64,000 nt of DNA from Allomuricauda sp. (GCF_002699205.1 NZ_PABT01000027.1:124001-188000); one strand, 5' to 3'. Shown: positions 9,910-19,095, numbered from the stretch's first letter. Notes: generated by a model from the letters alone, not told the origin. Program-made: numbers and translations.

Positions 9910-9958
9910 GCTAGCGCGAGCAACTGCACTGAGCTTGCCGAAGCGTCACGCTCGTGCC
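9910..9958. repeat. GC-rich REP-like fragment in an AT-rich gap
   Basis: This GC-rich block stands out in the 260-base gap between 9880 and 10141. It contains GCTAGCGCGAGC, then GCACTGAGCTTGCCGAAGC, then GTCACGCTCGTGCC. The central part resembles the CACTGAGCTTG(T/C)CGAAGTG family of dispersed bacterial intergenic repeats. The segments look like broken pieces of a palindromic element. The remainder of the gap holds only the hairpin at 10082. Confidence 0.4.
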
Positions 9959-10081
9959 AAACAAGGTAATCAATATAAATAGTTAATGAGAACAGTAAAA
10001 TGAGTCGAATATGAATAAACAACCAAAATAACATATGATTTAAACCAACAACAATTAAGCGCAGCATACCCCCCCAAATCA

Positions 10082-10113
10082 ATTTTCTTCCAAAAATAAG
10101 TATGGAAGAAAAT
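10082..10113. other. Perfect 11-bp inverted repeat upstream of the beta-propeller gene
   Basis: ATTTTCTTCCA at 10082-10092 and its exact complement at 10103-10113 enclose a 10-base loop. No T-run follows on the + strand, so it is not a standard terminator for the upstream operon. It ends 27 bases before the ATG at 10141 and could be a leader hairpin, a protein site or the 3' end of the preceding transcript. Confidence 0.5.
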
Positions 10114-10140
10114 AACCATTAACCAATAAAAATTTTACTT

Positions 10141-12015
10141 ATGCTACGCAACAATTATGTACTGCTACTATTTTCATTGTGCATTACCACCATCTATGCC
10201 CAGGACAAGCTCTGGGAAGTCAACCTAAATGAAAAACTCTACAAAGTAGGTTGGATAGAACAGACCAACGATGGGCTAATACTGGCTGCTGGGGATAGAG
10301 GACTTATGGCCTTGGACAATAATACGGGAACTGAAGTTTGGTTCAACGAGACCCTTAAGGCAGTGGACAAAAATACCTTGTTGAACATTCCAGAGTTACC
10401 CATGTTCTATGTGGAGTATGTTCCTATAATAGGTAAAACCAGAGGGGTACTCATAAATTCCAGTAATGGAGACATATTATTCGATACCAAGGATGATGGA
10501 TATCGAATGAAGAACTTCACCATTATTCCCGATGAAGCAATGATTTTATTTGAACTTATTAAGGACAAATCAAGATACCTGATGAAGTTTAGTTTAAGAA
10601 CATGGGAAGAAGAATGGATCACTTCAGTAGGTACCATAAAACAAAACCTGTTACAAAAAGTTCTTGGGAATGTCTCATTTATTGAACAGGGCCCTTTTTT
10701 TAATGATCAAGGTAATATGATCTTGGGCACCGAGGATGAAATTTATGTTATAAATCCTCAAAATGGGAAAATAGTATGGCAACAGGAAGTAAAGAAAAAA
10801 ATTAAGACACTGGTCTATTCCCCAATAAATAATAATCTGTATTTGGGGCATAAGAAAAATAATAAACTGATAATTTTTGATTCTGGAACTGGTGAGGATA
10901 TCATACCTGAAAAACTAAAATTAAAAGCTGATATGATTGATTTGATGGAAGATGATGATACCGATAATTTAATTTTAGTGGAGTCGGCAGGTTTCAACCT
11001 ACTTGATCCAGAAACCAACACCTTAAAATGGAAAAACAATTTTAAAATATCCTCATTATCCGAAGTTATTCCTAAAAATGATAAATTTTATGTATTCGGT
11101 AAAGGCGAAAAATCCAGTGAAGTTGCCAAAGTTGATTCCAATGGGAAAAAAGAATGGAGGGCTAATATAAGAGGGTATGCATATTACCAAAGTTTAACGG
11201 ATAAGGGAATTCTGTATATATCCACAGATAGGTCGAACATAATTGATTACGATACAGGAAAGGATGTTTGGAAAAGAGATGTGAAATTCAGGGCAATTCC
11301 CGCTGTAACATATGATGAACAAGAAGATAAAGTAATCATTTTTGAGAATAAGAATGGTTACAAATTTGATTTAAAAACGGGAGATATCGATCTCTTCGCC
11401 CAAGATATTGCGTTGAAAAAAGTATCTAGGAAAACACCCTTACAGGCTGAGTTTCTAGAAGGTTCTGGTTACTTTTTGTTCACTGACCAGCATGTTTCAT
11501 TATTATCCCAAGATGGTGATTTGGTCTATTCGGATTATTATACACCGCCATCATCAACCAATGCTTTATTTGAGCTTAGTAATTTGGCAGGAAGGATGTT
11601 CTTGGGAGTCGATATAGATATTGAAGGGTCAATAGAAAATATAAACATGTTAAACTCCTTGTCAAACGGGGTCTACCAAAACACACGTGACCAAAATGGC
11701 GCCAACAGCCATACTTCAATTGCGGCAGGACTTTATGTTGGTAGTGGAGGGAATATGCAAACGGTTTTTGAGATTACTTCTACACGATATTTTAATTCAA
11801 AGCAAGATAAAGATCATCAATTTATTGTGGCAAAAACCAAGGATGATACAAATACAACCACCAGGCACGCCATATATATGGTTAGAAAAGCTACAGGACA
11901 AAAAGAAAAAACCATTGATCTATTGGACAAAACTCCAAATTACCTTGTTGATACAGTTGATAATAGAGTCTTTGTTAACCAAAACAATGAATTGTTGACA
12001 TCCTATCAATTTTAA
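10141..12015 (+). CDS. Secreted PQQ-like beta-propeller protein
   Basis: 624 residues with a signal peptide (LLLFSLCITTIYAQ). The body shows repeated beta-propeller blades of the BamB/PQQ type: LDNNTGTEVW, INPQNGKIVWQQEV, LDPETNTLKW, DYDTGKDVWKRDV, each with the D-x-x-T/N-G-x-x-x-W signature. It has no Cys lipobox and no T9SS signal, so it is probably periplasmic. BamB itself is a lipoprotein of about 390 residues, so this is a longer relative, not BamB. Downstream lies an outer-membrane barrel, so a scaffolding role for the surface locus is plausible. Confidence 0.75.
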   Translation: MLRNNYVLLLFSLCITTIYAQDKLWEVNLNEKLYKVGWIEQTNDGLILAAGDRGLMALDNNTGTEVWFNETLKAVDKNTLLNIPELPMFYVEYVPIIGKTRGVLINSSNGDILFDTKDDGYRMKNFTIIPDEAMILFELIKDKSRYLMKFSLRTWEEEWITSVGTIKQNLLQKVLGNVSFIEQGPFFNDQGNMILGTEDEIYVINPQNGKIVWQQEVKKKIKTLVYSPINNNLYLGHKKNNKLIIFDSGTGEDIIPEKLKLKADMIDLMEDDDTDNLILVESAGFNLLDPETNTLKWKNNFKISSLSEVIPKNDKFYVFGKGEKSSEVAKVDSNGKKEWRANIRGYAYYQSLTDKGILYISTDRSNIIDYDTGKDVWKRDVKFRAIPAVTYDEQEDKVIIFENKNGYKFDLKTGDIDLFAQDIALKKVSRKTPLQAEFLEGSGYFLFTDQHVSLLSQDGDLVYSDYYTPPSSTNALFELSNLAGRMFLGVDIDIEGSIENINMLNSLSNGVYQNTRDQNGANSHTSIAAGLYVGSGGNMQTVFEITSTRYFNSKQDKDHQFIVAKTKDDTNTTTRHAIYMVRKATGQKEKTIDLLDKTPNYLVDTVDNRVFVNQNNELLTSYQF

Positions 12016-12040
12016 GGTCAATCTGTTTTTTAACGAATAG

Positions 12041-12078
12041 ATATTCTCTTCTTGGGTAAAATCTCGAGAGGAGAATAT
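12041..12078. other. 12-bp hairpin in the gap before the outer-membrane barrel gene
   Basis: 12041-12052 pairs with 12067-12078 over 12 positions with one G-T wobble, around a 14-base loop. There is no following T-run. It lies 41 bases before the ATG at 12119 and 26 after the propeller stop. It may be a processing or attenuation hairpin between two genes of one transcript. Confidence 0.4.
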
Positions 12079-12118
12079 TATTCAACGAGTAATTCCATCC
12101 CAATCTTCATGTTGTTCT

Positions 12119-13837
12119 ATGCACATAACTATTTCTAAAATAAGTTGGCTCACACCGATGTTTTTCTTTTTCATTACTATTGCATCTGCCCAAGCCGTAG
12201 ATTTGGAGACTTTGGGGAAAGGCAAGGCCTTTAAGCTGGGCGGAGGAGTATCTTCCAATGGAGTTTTTTATAATTCCAACCAAGACGTAGGGCGTGAGCC
12301 GTTTACTTATTTCCTGCAGGGAAGCCTTAATATCTCGTTCTATCAATTTAGTATGCCCATCAGTTATAGTTATACCAACCAAGGCGAGCAATTGAATTAT
12401 AACCTACCTTTTAATTTTAATCGATTGAGTTTGCACCCAAAATATAAATGGGTTCAAGGGCATATTGGTGATGTGGCGATGAGCTTTTCTCCCTACACGC
12501 TGAATGGCCACCAATTTACTGGGGGAGGAGTGGAGCTGACCCCCAACGGATCATGGAAAATTAGCGCAATGACAGGTAGATTATTAAAAGCAACAGAATA
12601 CGATGGCGAAGAACAGACCATTCCGGCTTTTCAACGTATGGGGTATGGGCTAAAGTTGGGCTATGAACAGGAGCGGTATAGCGCGGGAGTCATAGTTTTC
12701 TATGCAAAGGATGCTATTAATTCGATAACAACGGTTCCCGATGAACAAGAGGTTGCACCCAAAGAGAATATGGTATTGAGCCTTGAAGGATCCTATAAAA
12801 TCATGGAAAGTTTAGAGGTAAATACTGAATACGCCACCTCCGCCATTACCCAAGATTTACGAGCTGAAGAATTAAAAAGTAATAAAGGGAGTCTTGCAGG
12901 TCTTTTGTTGAAAAAAAGAGCTTCTACCCAATATTTTGACGCATTTCGAATGGGACTAGATTATAGTTTCCATAAATCCACGCTCGGGGTTGCGTATGAA
13001 CGTATAGCTCCTGGTTATGAAACTTTGGGAGCCTATTTTTTCAACAATGATTTTGAAAATATCACTTTGAATACCAGTACGGCACTGTTTGACAATAAAT
13101 TGAACCTGGCATTTAATATTGGCTATCAGAGAGATAACCTTAAAAACCAGAAAGAAAGAAGTATGAATAGGACGGTGGGATTCCTCAACGCAACATATAA
13201 TGCTTCTGAATTGCTGACCATATCAGGGTCATACTCCAACTTTACCACTTTTACCAATTCCAAAGTAAACCAGTTCGATGTTATAAACGATGACAATTTA
13301 TTGGACGATGCATATGATGTTTTGGATTATAAACAATTATCCCAAAATGCCAATGTTAACGTTAACTACATACTTTCCAAAAAAGAAAACTTGCAGCAAA
13401 ACTTAAATGTAAACTATGCTTTGGCAGATGTTTCCAGTGCTGAAGATGGTGTGGTTCGCATTGGAAATGCTTCAACTTTTCACAATGGTAATGTTTCGTA
13501 CACCTTGGGATTTCCCGATAAAAAGATGAATATTACTACGGCCTTGAATGGAACGCTCAATACTTTGGGTACGGAAAACTCATCCACTTGGGGGCCTACA
13601 TTAAATATCAACAACAATTTTTTTGAAAATACATTGAATACAAATTTTGGAGCATCTTATAACACCAGCAATCCAAATATGGTCGCTACCAACGTAACCA
13701 ATTTTAGGGCCAACCTATCTTACATATTCAAGGAGAAACATAATTTTCACTTGAGTTTAATTCAATTGTTCAAAAATCTATCGACAGGGAACACCAGCGA
13801 GTTGACCATAACTTTTGGCCACAGCTATAGTTTTTAA
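12119..13837 (+). CDS. Outer-membrane beta-barrel protein of the surface locus
   Basis: 572 residues with a signal peptide ending SAQA. The mature part is rich in alternating aromatic strands (YSYTNQGEQLNYNLPFNFNRLSLHPKYKW, repeated SYN, NFGASY, NVNYxL), and the last residue is Phe after HSYS, the typical end of an outer-membrane barrel. It has no plug domain or TonB box, so it is not a TonB-dependent receptor. I do not recognise a named family. As last gene of the + strand surface locus it could be the outer-membrane component that holds or exports the upstream secreted proteins; this is inference. Confidence 0.7.
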   Translation: MHITISKISWLTPMFFFFITIASAQAVDLETLGKGKAFKLGGGVSSNGVFYNSNQDVGREPFTYFLQGSLNISFYQFSMPISYSYTNQGEQLNYNLPFNFNRLSLHPKYKWVQGHIGDVAMSFSPYTLNGHQFTGGGVELTPNGSWKISAMTGRLLKATEYDGEEQTIPAFQRMGYGLKLGYEQERYSAGVIVFYAKDAINSITTVPDEQEVAPKENMVLSLEGSYKIMESLEVNTEYATSAITQDLRAEELKSNKGSLAGLLLKKRASTQYFDAFRMGLDYSFHKSTLGVAYERIAPGYETLGAYFFNNDFENITLNTSTALFDNKLNLAFNIGYQRDNLKNQKERSMNRTVGFLNATYNASELLTISGSYSNFTTFTNSKVNQFDVINDDNLLDDAYDVLDYKQLSQNANVNVNYILSKKENLQQNLNVNYALADVSSAEDGVVRIGNASTFHNGNVSYTLGFPDKKMNITTALNGTLNTLGTENSSTWGPTLNINNNFFENTLNTNFGASYNTSNPNMVATNVTNFRANLSYIFKEKHNFHLSLIQLFKNLSTGNTSELTITFGHSYSF

Positions 13838-13959
13838 AAAAGGCATGATTTAGTTTAATGTCAACGCGAACTTGTTTCAGGTTCTCATAATGGTATTCTC
13901 TACATAATGAGTTCGGAATGACCGAGCGATAAATTTATGTTTTCAGCACTTCAAACAAA

Positions 13960-13985
13960 AAAAGCCCTTAATCATAAGGGCTTTT
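13960..13985. terminator. Bidirectional terminator between convergent genes
   Basis: An 11-bp stem (AAAAGCCCTTA with its complement) around a 4-base loop, with A-run before and T-run after, so it works on both strands. It serves the barrel gene on + and the M28 peptidase on -. The rest of the gap (13838-13959) holds a degraded copy of the GTCATTC-type dispersed repeat near 13905-13925. Confidence 0.85.
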
Positions 13986-14009
13986 CAATATTCTATAAAT
14001 AAAGGTTTC

Positions 14010-15566
14010 TTAATCCGCAGCCTTATCCACCACCAATCTGTTGGGACGATTGGCAATTTCCCAAGCGGTATGGAAAATAAGTCGTGTACGGTTTTCCAAC
14101 AGATCGTAATTTATTTTGTCGGGCGTATCGCTAGGTCTGTGATAATCTGCGTGGGTACCGTTAAAATAGAATATGATCGGAATGTTGTTCTTTGCAAAGT
14201 TGTAGTGATCACTTCTATAGTAAAATCGATTGGGGTCGTTCTCGTCGTTGTACGTATAATCAAACTCAATATTGGTGTATTTTTTGTTCACCTCTTCGGA
14301 GAGATTATGAAGTTCGGTGCTTAATTTATCGGAACCTATAAGGTACAAATAGTTTCTAGCACCTGCATATTTCGGGTCTATTCGACCGATCATATCGATG
14401 TTAAGGTCGACCACAGTGTTTTCCAAAGGAAAAACAGGGTCAACATCGGTGTAGTATCTGGAACCCAACAGGCCTTTTTCCTCTCCGGTCACATGGAGGA
14501 ACACGATAGACCGTTTTGGGCCATTTCCCTCATCGGCCGCTTTTTTGAAGGCTTCCGCAATTTCCAACAATGCCACGGTGCCCGAGCCATCGTCGTCCGC
14601 CCCGTTGTTGATCTGACCATCTGCTGTTATACCGATATGGTCTAAGTGTGATGAAATGACCACGTATTCTTCTGGCTTCTCGGTGCCCTTTAAAAAGGCC
14701 ACTACATTTTCTGAGGCTATTTTATCATTGCCACCTTTAATGTTCAATTGAATGTCCGCGGCAATTGTTTTGGGCAAATGATCTTGTTCAATATCATCTT
14801 TGATGGTCCTGGCCGCTTTTTCATCCAAAATAATAAGTATATCATTGTTTGTGTCTTCCGCAAGTTGCATACGACCGCTATTATTACTTTTCATAAATTG
14901 AAAATATCCCCTGAATCGCGGATAATTCTGGGAATCGTAATAAAGAACACCTTTTGCCCCTTTTTCTATGGCAAGGGCTGATTTTTTCCCCATGGCTTCG
15001 GACATGTTGCTCCACGAAGATTTTTCAGAAGACCCCGAAAGCACATAATTACCATCTGCATTTATGGGTTCACCGGCCTTGATGAGCACTAACTTTCCGG
15101 AGACGTTTATATTGCCATAATCGGAATAGTTACCTTCTTCTATGCCATAACCAGCATAAACAATTTGGTCAAAGCTCCCTTCAGCAGATGAAAATGTTAC
15201 CACATCGTTGCCCAATTCAAATGTCTCATTATTGATGGTCAGGCTTCCCTCGGGTACTTTAGATACTTCCAAAGGCACTTTTTGAAAGTAGTCCCCATCC
15301 GCTTTTGCCGGCGGAATGTCCAAGGATTCATAATGGGCCTTTATATATGCAACCGCTTTTTTTTGCCCTGGCTCACCAGTTTCCCTTCCCTCAAACTCAT
15401 CTGAGGCATAGGTGTACAAATGTTCTTTAAGATCTTCTTGCGTAATGGACTCCGCATAAGGTACAGGACTTGCTACGGGTTTTGGTTCTTGTGGCCCCGA
15501 AACGGTTTTTTGTGAAGAATTGCAAGCAACGACAAGGCCAAGGACCAATAAGGATAGTTTTTTCAT
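14010..15566 (-). CDS. M28 family metallopeptidase lipoprotein
   Basis: 518 residues. The N-terminus LLVLGLVVAC gives a lipoprotein signal. A protease-associated insert (about residues 130-270) precedes a di-zinc M28 catalytic domain. Visible ligands and catalytic residues are SSHLDH, the NNGADDDGSG loop, the EEKGLLGS motif with the general-base Glu, the D in NIDMIGR, and the final H in THADYHRPSDT. M28 enzymes are aminopeptidases or carboxypeptidases. As a lipoprotein it probably digests peptides in the periplasm or at the surface. Confidence 0.9.
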   Translation of the reverse strand: MKKLSLLVLGLVVACNSSQKTVSGPQEPKPVASPVPYAESITQEDLKEHLYTYASDEFEGRETGEPGQKKAVAYIKAHYESLDIPPAKADGDYFQKVPLEVSKVPEGSLTINNETFELGNDVVTFSSAEGSFDQIVYAGYGIEEGNYSDYGNINVSGKLVLIKAGEPINADGNYVLSGSSEKSSWSNMSEAMGKKSALAIEKGAKGVLYYDSQNYPRFRGYFQFMKSNNSGRMQLAEDTNNDILIILDEKAARTIKDDIEQDHLPKTIAADIQLNIKGGNDKIASENVVAFLKGTEKPEEYVVISSHLDHIGITADGQINNGADDDGSGTVALLEIAEAFKKAADEGNGPKRSIVFLHVTGEEKGLLGSRYYTDVDPVFPLENTVVDLNIDMIGRIDPKYAGARNYLYLIGSDKLSTELHNLSEEVNKKYTNIEFDYTYNDENDPNRFYYRSDHYNFAKNNIPIIFYFNGTHADYHRPSDTPDKINYDLLENRTRLIFHTAWEIANRPNRLVVDKAAD

Positions 15567-15588
15567 TTATTTGAGTTTTCAGAATTTT

Positions 15589-15596
15589 CAAAAATA
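15589..15596 (-). promoter_or_regulatory. Candidate -7 box TATTTTTG for the M28 gene
   Basis: This exact match to the Bacteroidetes TAnnTTTG box reads toward the M28 start at 15566, 22 bases away. No clear -33 TTG lies at the usual distance. Confidence 0.4.
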
Positions 15597-15696
15597 GGCA
15601 AAAGTTTACTAAAGAAATCGCAATATGTACATGAACATTCTCATCACCATTGCGTATCTTGGCGTTTCTTTTAATGGACACCACAAACTTGTATTT

Positions 15697-16953
15697 ATGG
15701 GCAAGAACAAAAGTGTTATTGTAGTAGGAGGGGGCATTGTTGGCCTTTCCACAGCATATTTTTTACAGAAAGAAGGGCATCGTGTAACAGTGCTGGACAA
15801 ATCTGACATCTCTTCGGGAGCCTCTTTTGTAAATGCCGGGTATCTTACTCCCAGTCACATAATTTCACTGGCCGCACCTGGTATGATCACGCAGGGATTG
15901 AAGTATATGTTCAATTCTTCCAGTCCATTTTATATGAAACCAAGGTTAGATCCAGACTTTATAAAATGGGCCTGGTATTTTAAAAAATCCTCTACCAAGA
16001 CCAAGGTAAATCAATCCATGCCCATTATCCGGGACATCAATCTTTTGAGCAGGGAACTGTATGAGGGAATACGGGCCTCTGGCGATTTGGGAACGTTTCA
16101 AATTGGGGACAAAGGTTTGTTGATGATGTTCCAGTCCGATGAAGCCCGTGACCACGAAATGCAGGTTGTGGAAAAAGGAAAAAATCTAGGGTTAAAGGGA
16201 AGGTTGTTGACAAAGGACGAATTGAGTTCCCTTGAACCAAATGTGGAAATCGATGCCGAAGGCGCCATACTTTGGGAATGTGATCGCCATACCACGCCAC
16301 CATTGATCATGAAAAGGATGACGGAATTTCTCGTTGGGGCAGGGGTGGACATCCATAAAAATGAAGAGGTCAAGGATGTTTTGGCATCGGGGAACAAAAT
16401 TACCGAAGTGAAAACCGAAAAAGCATCGTACCAAGCAGATGAAGTTGTTTTTGCCGCGGGGTCGTGGACATCAAACCTGTCAAAAAAGTTGAATCTAAAG
16501 TTACCGTTGCAAGCGGGAAAGGGATATAGAATCAATGTGGAAGAGCCCACCAACATTACCATGCCCGCCATTTTGATGGAGAAAAAGATAGCGGTGACCC
16601 CTATGGAAGGGTTTACCCGATTTGCCGGGACCATGGAATTTTCCGGGATCAACCACACCATTCGAAGAGAAAGGGTGGAAGCCATCGCCAAAGGGGTTGA
16701 GGCATATTACAGCGGATTACAAATCCCTGAAAAAGCCAAGGACAATGCCCAATGCGGATTAAGACCGGTTTCTCCCGATGGACTTCCCTATATTGGCCGA
16801 CCCAAAAACTACGATAATTTAACGGTAGCAGCCGGACATGCCATGATGGGATGGAGCATGGGGCCGGCGACAGGGAAGTTGGTTACCGAACTTATATCAG
16901 GGCATAAATTGTCCATGGATATATCCCCGTTTGATCCCCAGCGTAAATTTTAA
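15697..16953 (+). CDS. FAD-dependent amino-acid oxidoreductase (DadA-like)
   Basis: 418 residues from ATG 15697. The frame is open further up to 15625, but the dinucleotide fold begins right after this ATG (SVIVVGGGIVGLSTAYFL), so the upstream part is unlikely to be translated. The GxGxxG motif, the acidic LDKSD end of the second strand and the C-terminal CGLRPVSPDGLPYIG segment identify the D-amino-acid dehydrogenase/DAO family. These enzymes oxidise D-amino acids, or cis-hydroxy-D-proline in some members, to keto or imino acids, passing electrons to the respiratory chain. No epimerase or hydroxyproline gene is adjacent, so the substrate is open. Confidence 0.85.
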   Translation: MGKNKSVIVVGGGIVGLSTAYFLQKEGHRVTVLDKSDISSGASFVNAGYLTPSHIISLAAPGMITQGLKYMFNSSSPFYMKPRLDPDFIKWAWYFKKSSTKTKVNQSMPIIRDINLLSRELYEGIRASGDLGTFQIGDKGLLMMFQSDEARDHEMQVVEKGKNLGLKGRLLTKDELSSLEPNVEIDAEGAILWECDRHTTPPLIMKRMTEFLVGAGVDIHKNEEVKDVLASGNKITEVKTEKASYQADEVVFAAGSWTSNLSKKLNLKLPLQAGKGYRINVEEPTNITMPAILMEKKIAVTPMEGFTRFAGTMEFSGINHTIRRERVEAIAKGVEAYYSGLQIPEKAKDNAQCGLRPVSPDGLPYIGRPKNYDNLTVAAGHAMMGWSMGPATGKLVTELISGHKLSMDISPFDPQRKF

Positions 16954-17030
16954 GTGGTTTATTGCGTATTGTAACAGGATATATGCAGTTTAGATTTTTC
17001 AGTTGTTCTTTTAACGACTAATTTTACAGC

Positions 17031-17957
17031 ATGAAAAGACACTACGCCATTTTTCTATTTATTTCATTCTTGCAGATACTTGGAATTTGGTCACAAGAGA
17101 TGCAGATCTTTACCGTGGAGGATTTTGACCTCAAAGGGAAGGTCAAGTCATGTCTGGTATCTACAGACTACGGCAAGGAATTGTTCGAATTCAATGAAGA
17201 TGGTATGTTGGTCAAGACAGTGACCCAATACAATGATACCGATCAAGATATTACTTACTATAAATATGATAATGGTGAATTGGTGGAGAAGCGTATGGAA
17301 AGTTACAAGAACAACATCTTGGATGAATCCACTTCCATGGCCAATTTTTATGAAATTGATACGGTTCCTTCCAGAAAGGTTATTGAAAAAATCATCTCAT
17401 ACGATAAACAATTCTTGGAACAAGAACAATATCATTATGACAAGGAAGGAAAGTTGGTTCGAATTATCTCGTCCAACGGAGATGGAGTGGATGAAACCAC
17501 TTTTGAATATTCTGAAATAAAAAATGAACATACCGTAAGTACGTTCACCAATGGGATTTTACAAAAATCCGTGAGGACCTCTACTAAAAATGGACCCAAT
17601 GGTAACCAAAAGGTTGTACTGACCAAGGAATATATTGATGGGGAACCCAATACTGCCATCGAAGAGGTTTTTAATAGCGAAGGCAACTTGGTCACCAGTG
17701 AAGACTTTTTATATGATATGGTAGAAAAAGAATTTGTGTCCCAAAAAAAACGATTTTACTATTATACCGATGGTATTTTGAGCAAGGTGGTGAAGAAAAC
17801 GGTAAATACAGAGTCTGCGGACAAGTATATCTTCCAATTTGACAACCATGTGCCAAGTAATTGGGTAAAACAGATCGTTACTCCCGGAAACACCTATACC
17901 ACAAGAATAATTGAATATTACGAGGAGGAGGTTCCGAAGAAAGAGCAACAACAATAA
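17031..17957 (+). CDS. Secreted protein with YD-like repeats
   Basis: 308 residues with a signal peptide (YAIFLFISFLQILGIWSQ). The mature part has repeated short strands of the type YKYDNGELVEKR, YHYDKEGKLVRI, VFNSEGNLVTSED and YYYTDGILSKV, reminiscent of YD/RHS or MORN-like folds in which a Gly-Lys-Leu-Val turn recurs. No catalytic motif is visible. It stands alone between the oxidoreductase and a convergent hydrolase. Function unknown. Confidence 0.65.
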   Translation: MKRHYAIFLFISFLQILGIWSQEMQIFTVEDFDLKGKVKSCLVSTDYGKELFEFNEDGMLVKTVTQYNDTDQDITYYKYDNGELVEKRMESYKNNILDESTSMANFYEIDTVPSRKVIEKIISYDKQFLEQEQYHYDKEGKLVRIISSNGDGVDETTFEYSEIKNEHTVSTFTNGILQKSVRTSTKNGPNGNQKVVLTKEYIDGEPNTAIEEVFNSEGNLVTSEDFLYDMVEKEFVSQKKRFYYYTDGILSKVVKKTVNTESADKYIFQFDNHVPSNWVKQIVTPGNTYTTRIIEYYEEEVPKKEQQQ

Positions 17958-17965
17958 ATAGCTGG

Positions 17966-18610
17966 CTACAACAATTCTTGAACAATCTCCGGTTTAACTT
18001 CATGGCCGCCTTTAAAAGTAATTATCTCCGCCCTGCCTTGAAATAGTCTGTCTATTTTAACTTTTTCGGCCTGTAAACGCTCTAGGTTAAGGTATTCATC
18101 TTGGTCCCCATAGATTATTTTCACCTTCGTGGTGTCATGGTCCAAAAAATCAAAATCCGTCTCGCAAAGCTCATTGGGAATTCCACCCGCATATAGCGCG
18201 ATCAACTTACAATTTGCCTTTTTGCTTGCCAACCATCGGGTGGCCACGGAAACCCCCTGAGAAAATCCAAAGAGGATAAGGTTTATATTTTCCGGAAGAT
18301 TTTCTGCCTTTAGCACGGCATCGATATAATTGAGCACATTTTTCACTTCGGTCGCCGTATTCTCCTTGGTCAACCAACTTGCCCCAACATATTTGTATTC
18401 GTTTTTTAGATAGTATTTGGATGGTGCTTGCGGAACGATAATGTAGTTTTCCTCGGCATTCAAGCCATTAAAATACTTCACAAAATACCGGCTTAGGTAC
18501 CCGATACCATGAAAAACCAACCAAACATTTTTGGTTTTCGGACCTAATTCATTCTGTGTCAGATATGTATTTTGTGTGGTATAGCATACCGTCTTTTCCT
18601 TGTTTGACAT
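17966..18610 (-). CDS. Alpha/beta hydrolase, esterase/phospholipase type
   Basis: 214 residues from ATG 18610. The frame is open upstream to 18742, but that part would overlap the divergent thioesterase and has no conserved look. Features are the strand VWLVFHGIG, the nucleophile elbow GFSQG (Ser), Asp in IIYGDQDEY, and His in FKGGHEV, which form the carboxylesterase/phospholipase triad (PF02230-like). It is cytoplasmic, with no signal peptide. Its end is convergent with the secreted YD-like gene, 8 bases apart. Confidence 0.8.
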   Translation of the reverse strand: MSNKEKTVCYTTQNTYLTQNELGPKTKNVWLVFHGIGYLSRYFVKYFNGLNAEENYIIVPQAPSKYYLKNEYKYVGASWLTKENTATEVKNVLNYIDAVLKAENLPENINLILFGFSQGVSVATRWLASKKANCKLIALYAGGIPNELCETDFDFLDHDTTKVKIIYGDQDEYLNLERLQAEKVKIDRLFQGRAEIITFKGGHEVKPEIVQELL

Positions 18611-18672
18611 GATTAAGAAGGCTTTGATGGATATTGAAAAAGCTTTGCGTAATTTTACAAAAAAGTAGAGGG

Positions 18673-19095
18673 ATGAACGAACACAAAGAGAAGATTCTGT
18701 CCGTTTGCAACGAAATATGCAAAGGCACGTTAATGGAAACACTGGATATCACCTATATCGATGTGGGCGAAAATTTCCTCTTGGCCAAAATGCCCGTTAC
18801 ACCAAAGGTACACCAGCCCGATGGGGTGCTGCATGGTGGCGCTTCGGTGGCACTTGCGGAAAGTGTGGGCAGTGCCGCATCATATATTTTCCTGGACGCA
18901 AAGGAATTTGTTATACGCGGTATTGAAATTGCGGCCAACCATGTCCGGTCTATCAGAGAGGGGTTTGTCTATGCAAAGGCGTCCATACTCCATAAGGGAC
19001 GTACCACCCAACTTTGGGAGATAAAGATCACGGACGAAGAAGGCAATCTGATTTCCAATTGTAAACTGACTACCATTGCACTGCCCAGAAAATAA
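18673..19095 (+). CDS. menI: Hotdog thioesterase, probable DHNA-CoA hydrolase
   Basis: 140 residues from ATG 18673; the upstream extension to 18634 is unlikely. It is a PaaI/YdiI-type hotdog fold with the HGGASVALAESVGSAAS helix containing the catalytic Glu. Many such enzymes hydrolyse aromatic acyl-CoAs. Because it overlaps menF by 20 bases and heads the menaquinone cluster, the likely substrate is 1,4-dihydroxy-2-naphthoyl-CoA. The reaction is inferred from context; the family assignment is secure. Confidence 0.8.
   Translation: MNEHKEKILSVCNEICKGTLMETLDITYIDVGENFLLAKMPVTPKVHQPDGVLHGGASVALAESVGSAASYIFLDAKEFVIRGIEIAANHVRSIREGFVYAKASILHKGRTTQLWEIKITDEEGNLISNCKLTTIALPRK

Noticed and set aside
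9801-10082. A 93-residue open frame on - in the gap after the AT-rich secreted gene
   Set aside because: It crosses the end of the real gene and the REP-like fragment and has no coding signal.
15625-15696. An N-terminal extension of the FAD oxidoreductase
   Set aside because: The conserved dinucleotide-binding motif starts directly after ATG 15697, and the extension is hydrophobic but unlike a signal peptide in this family.
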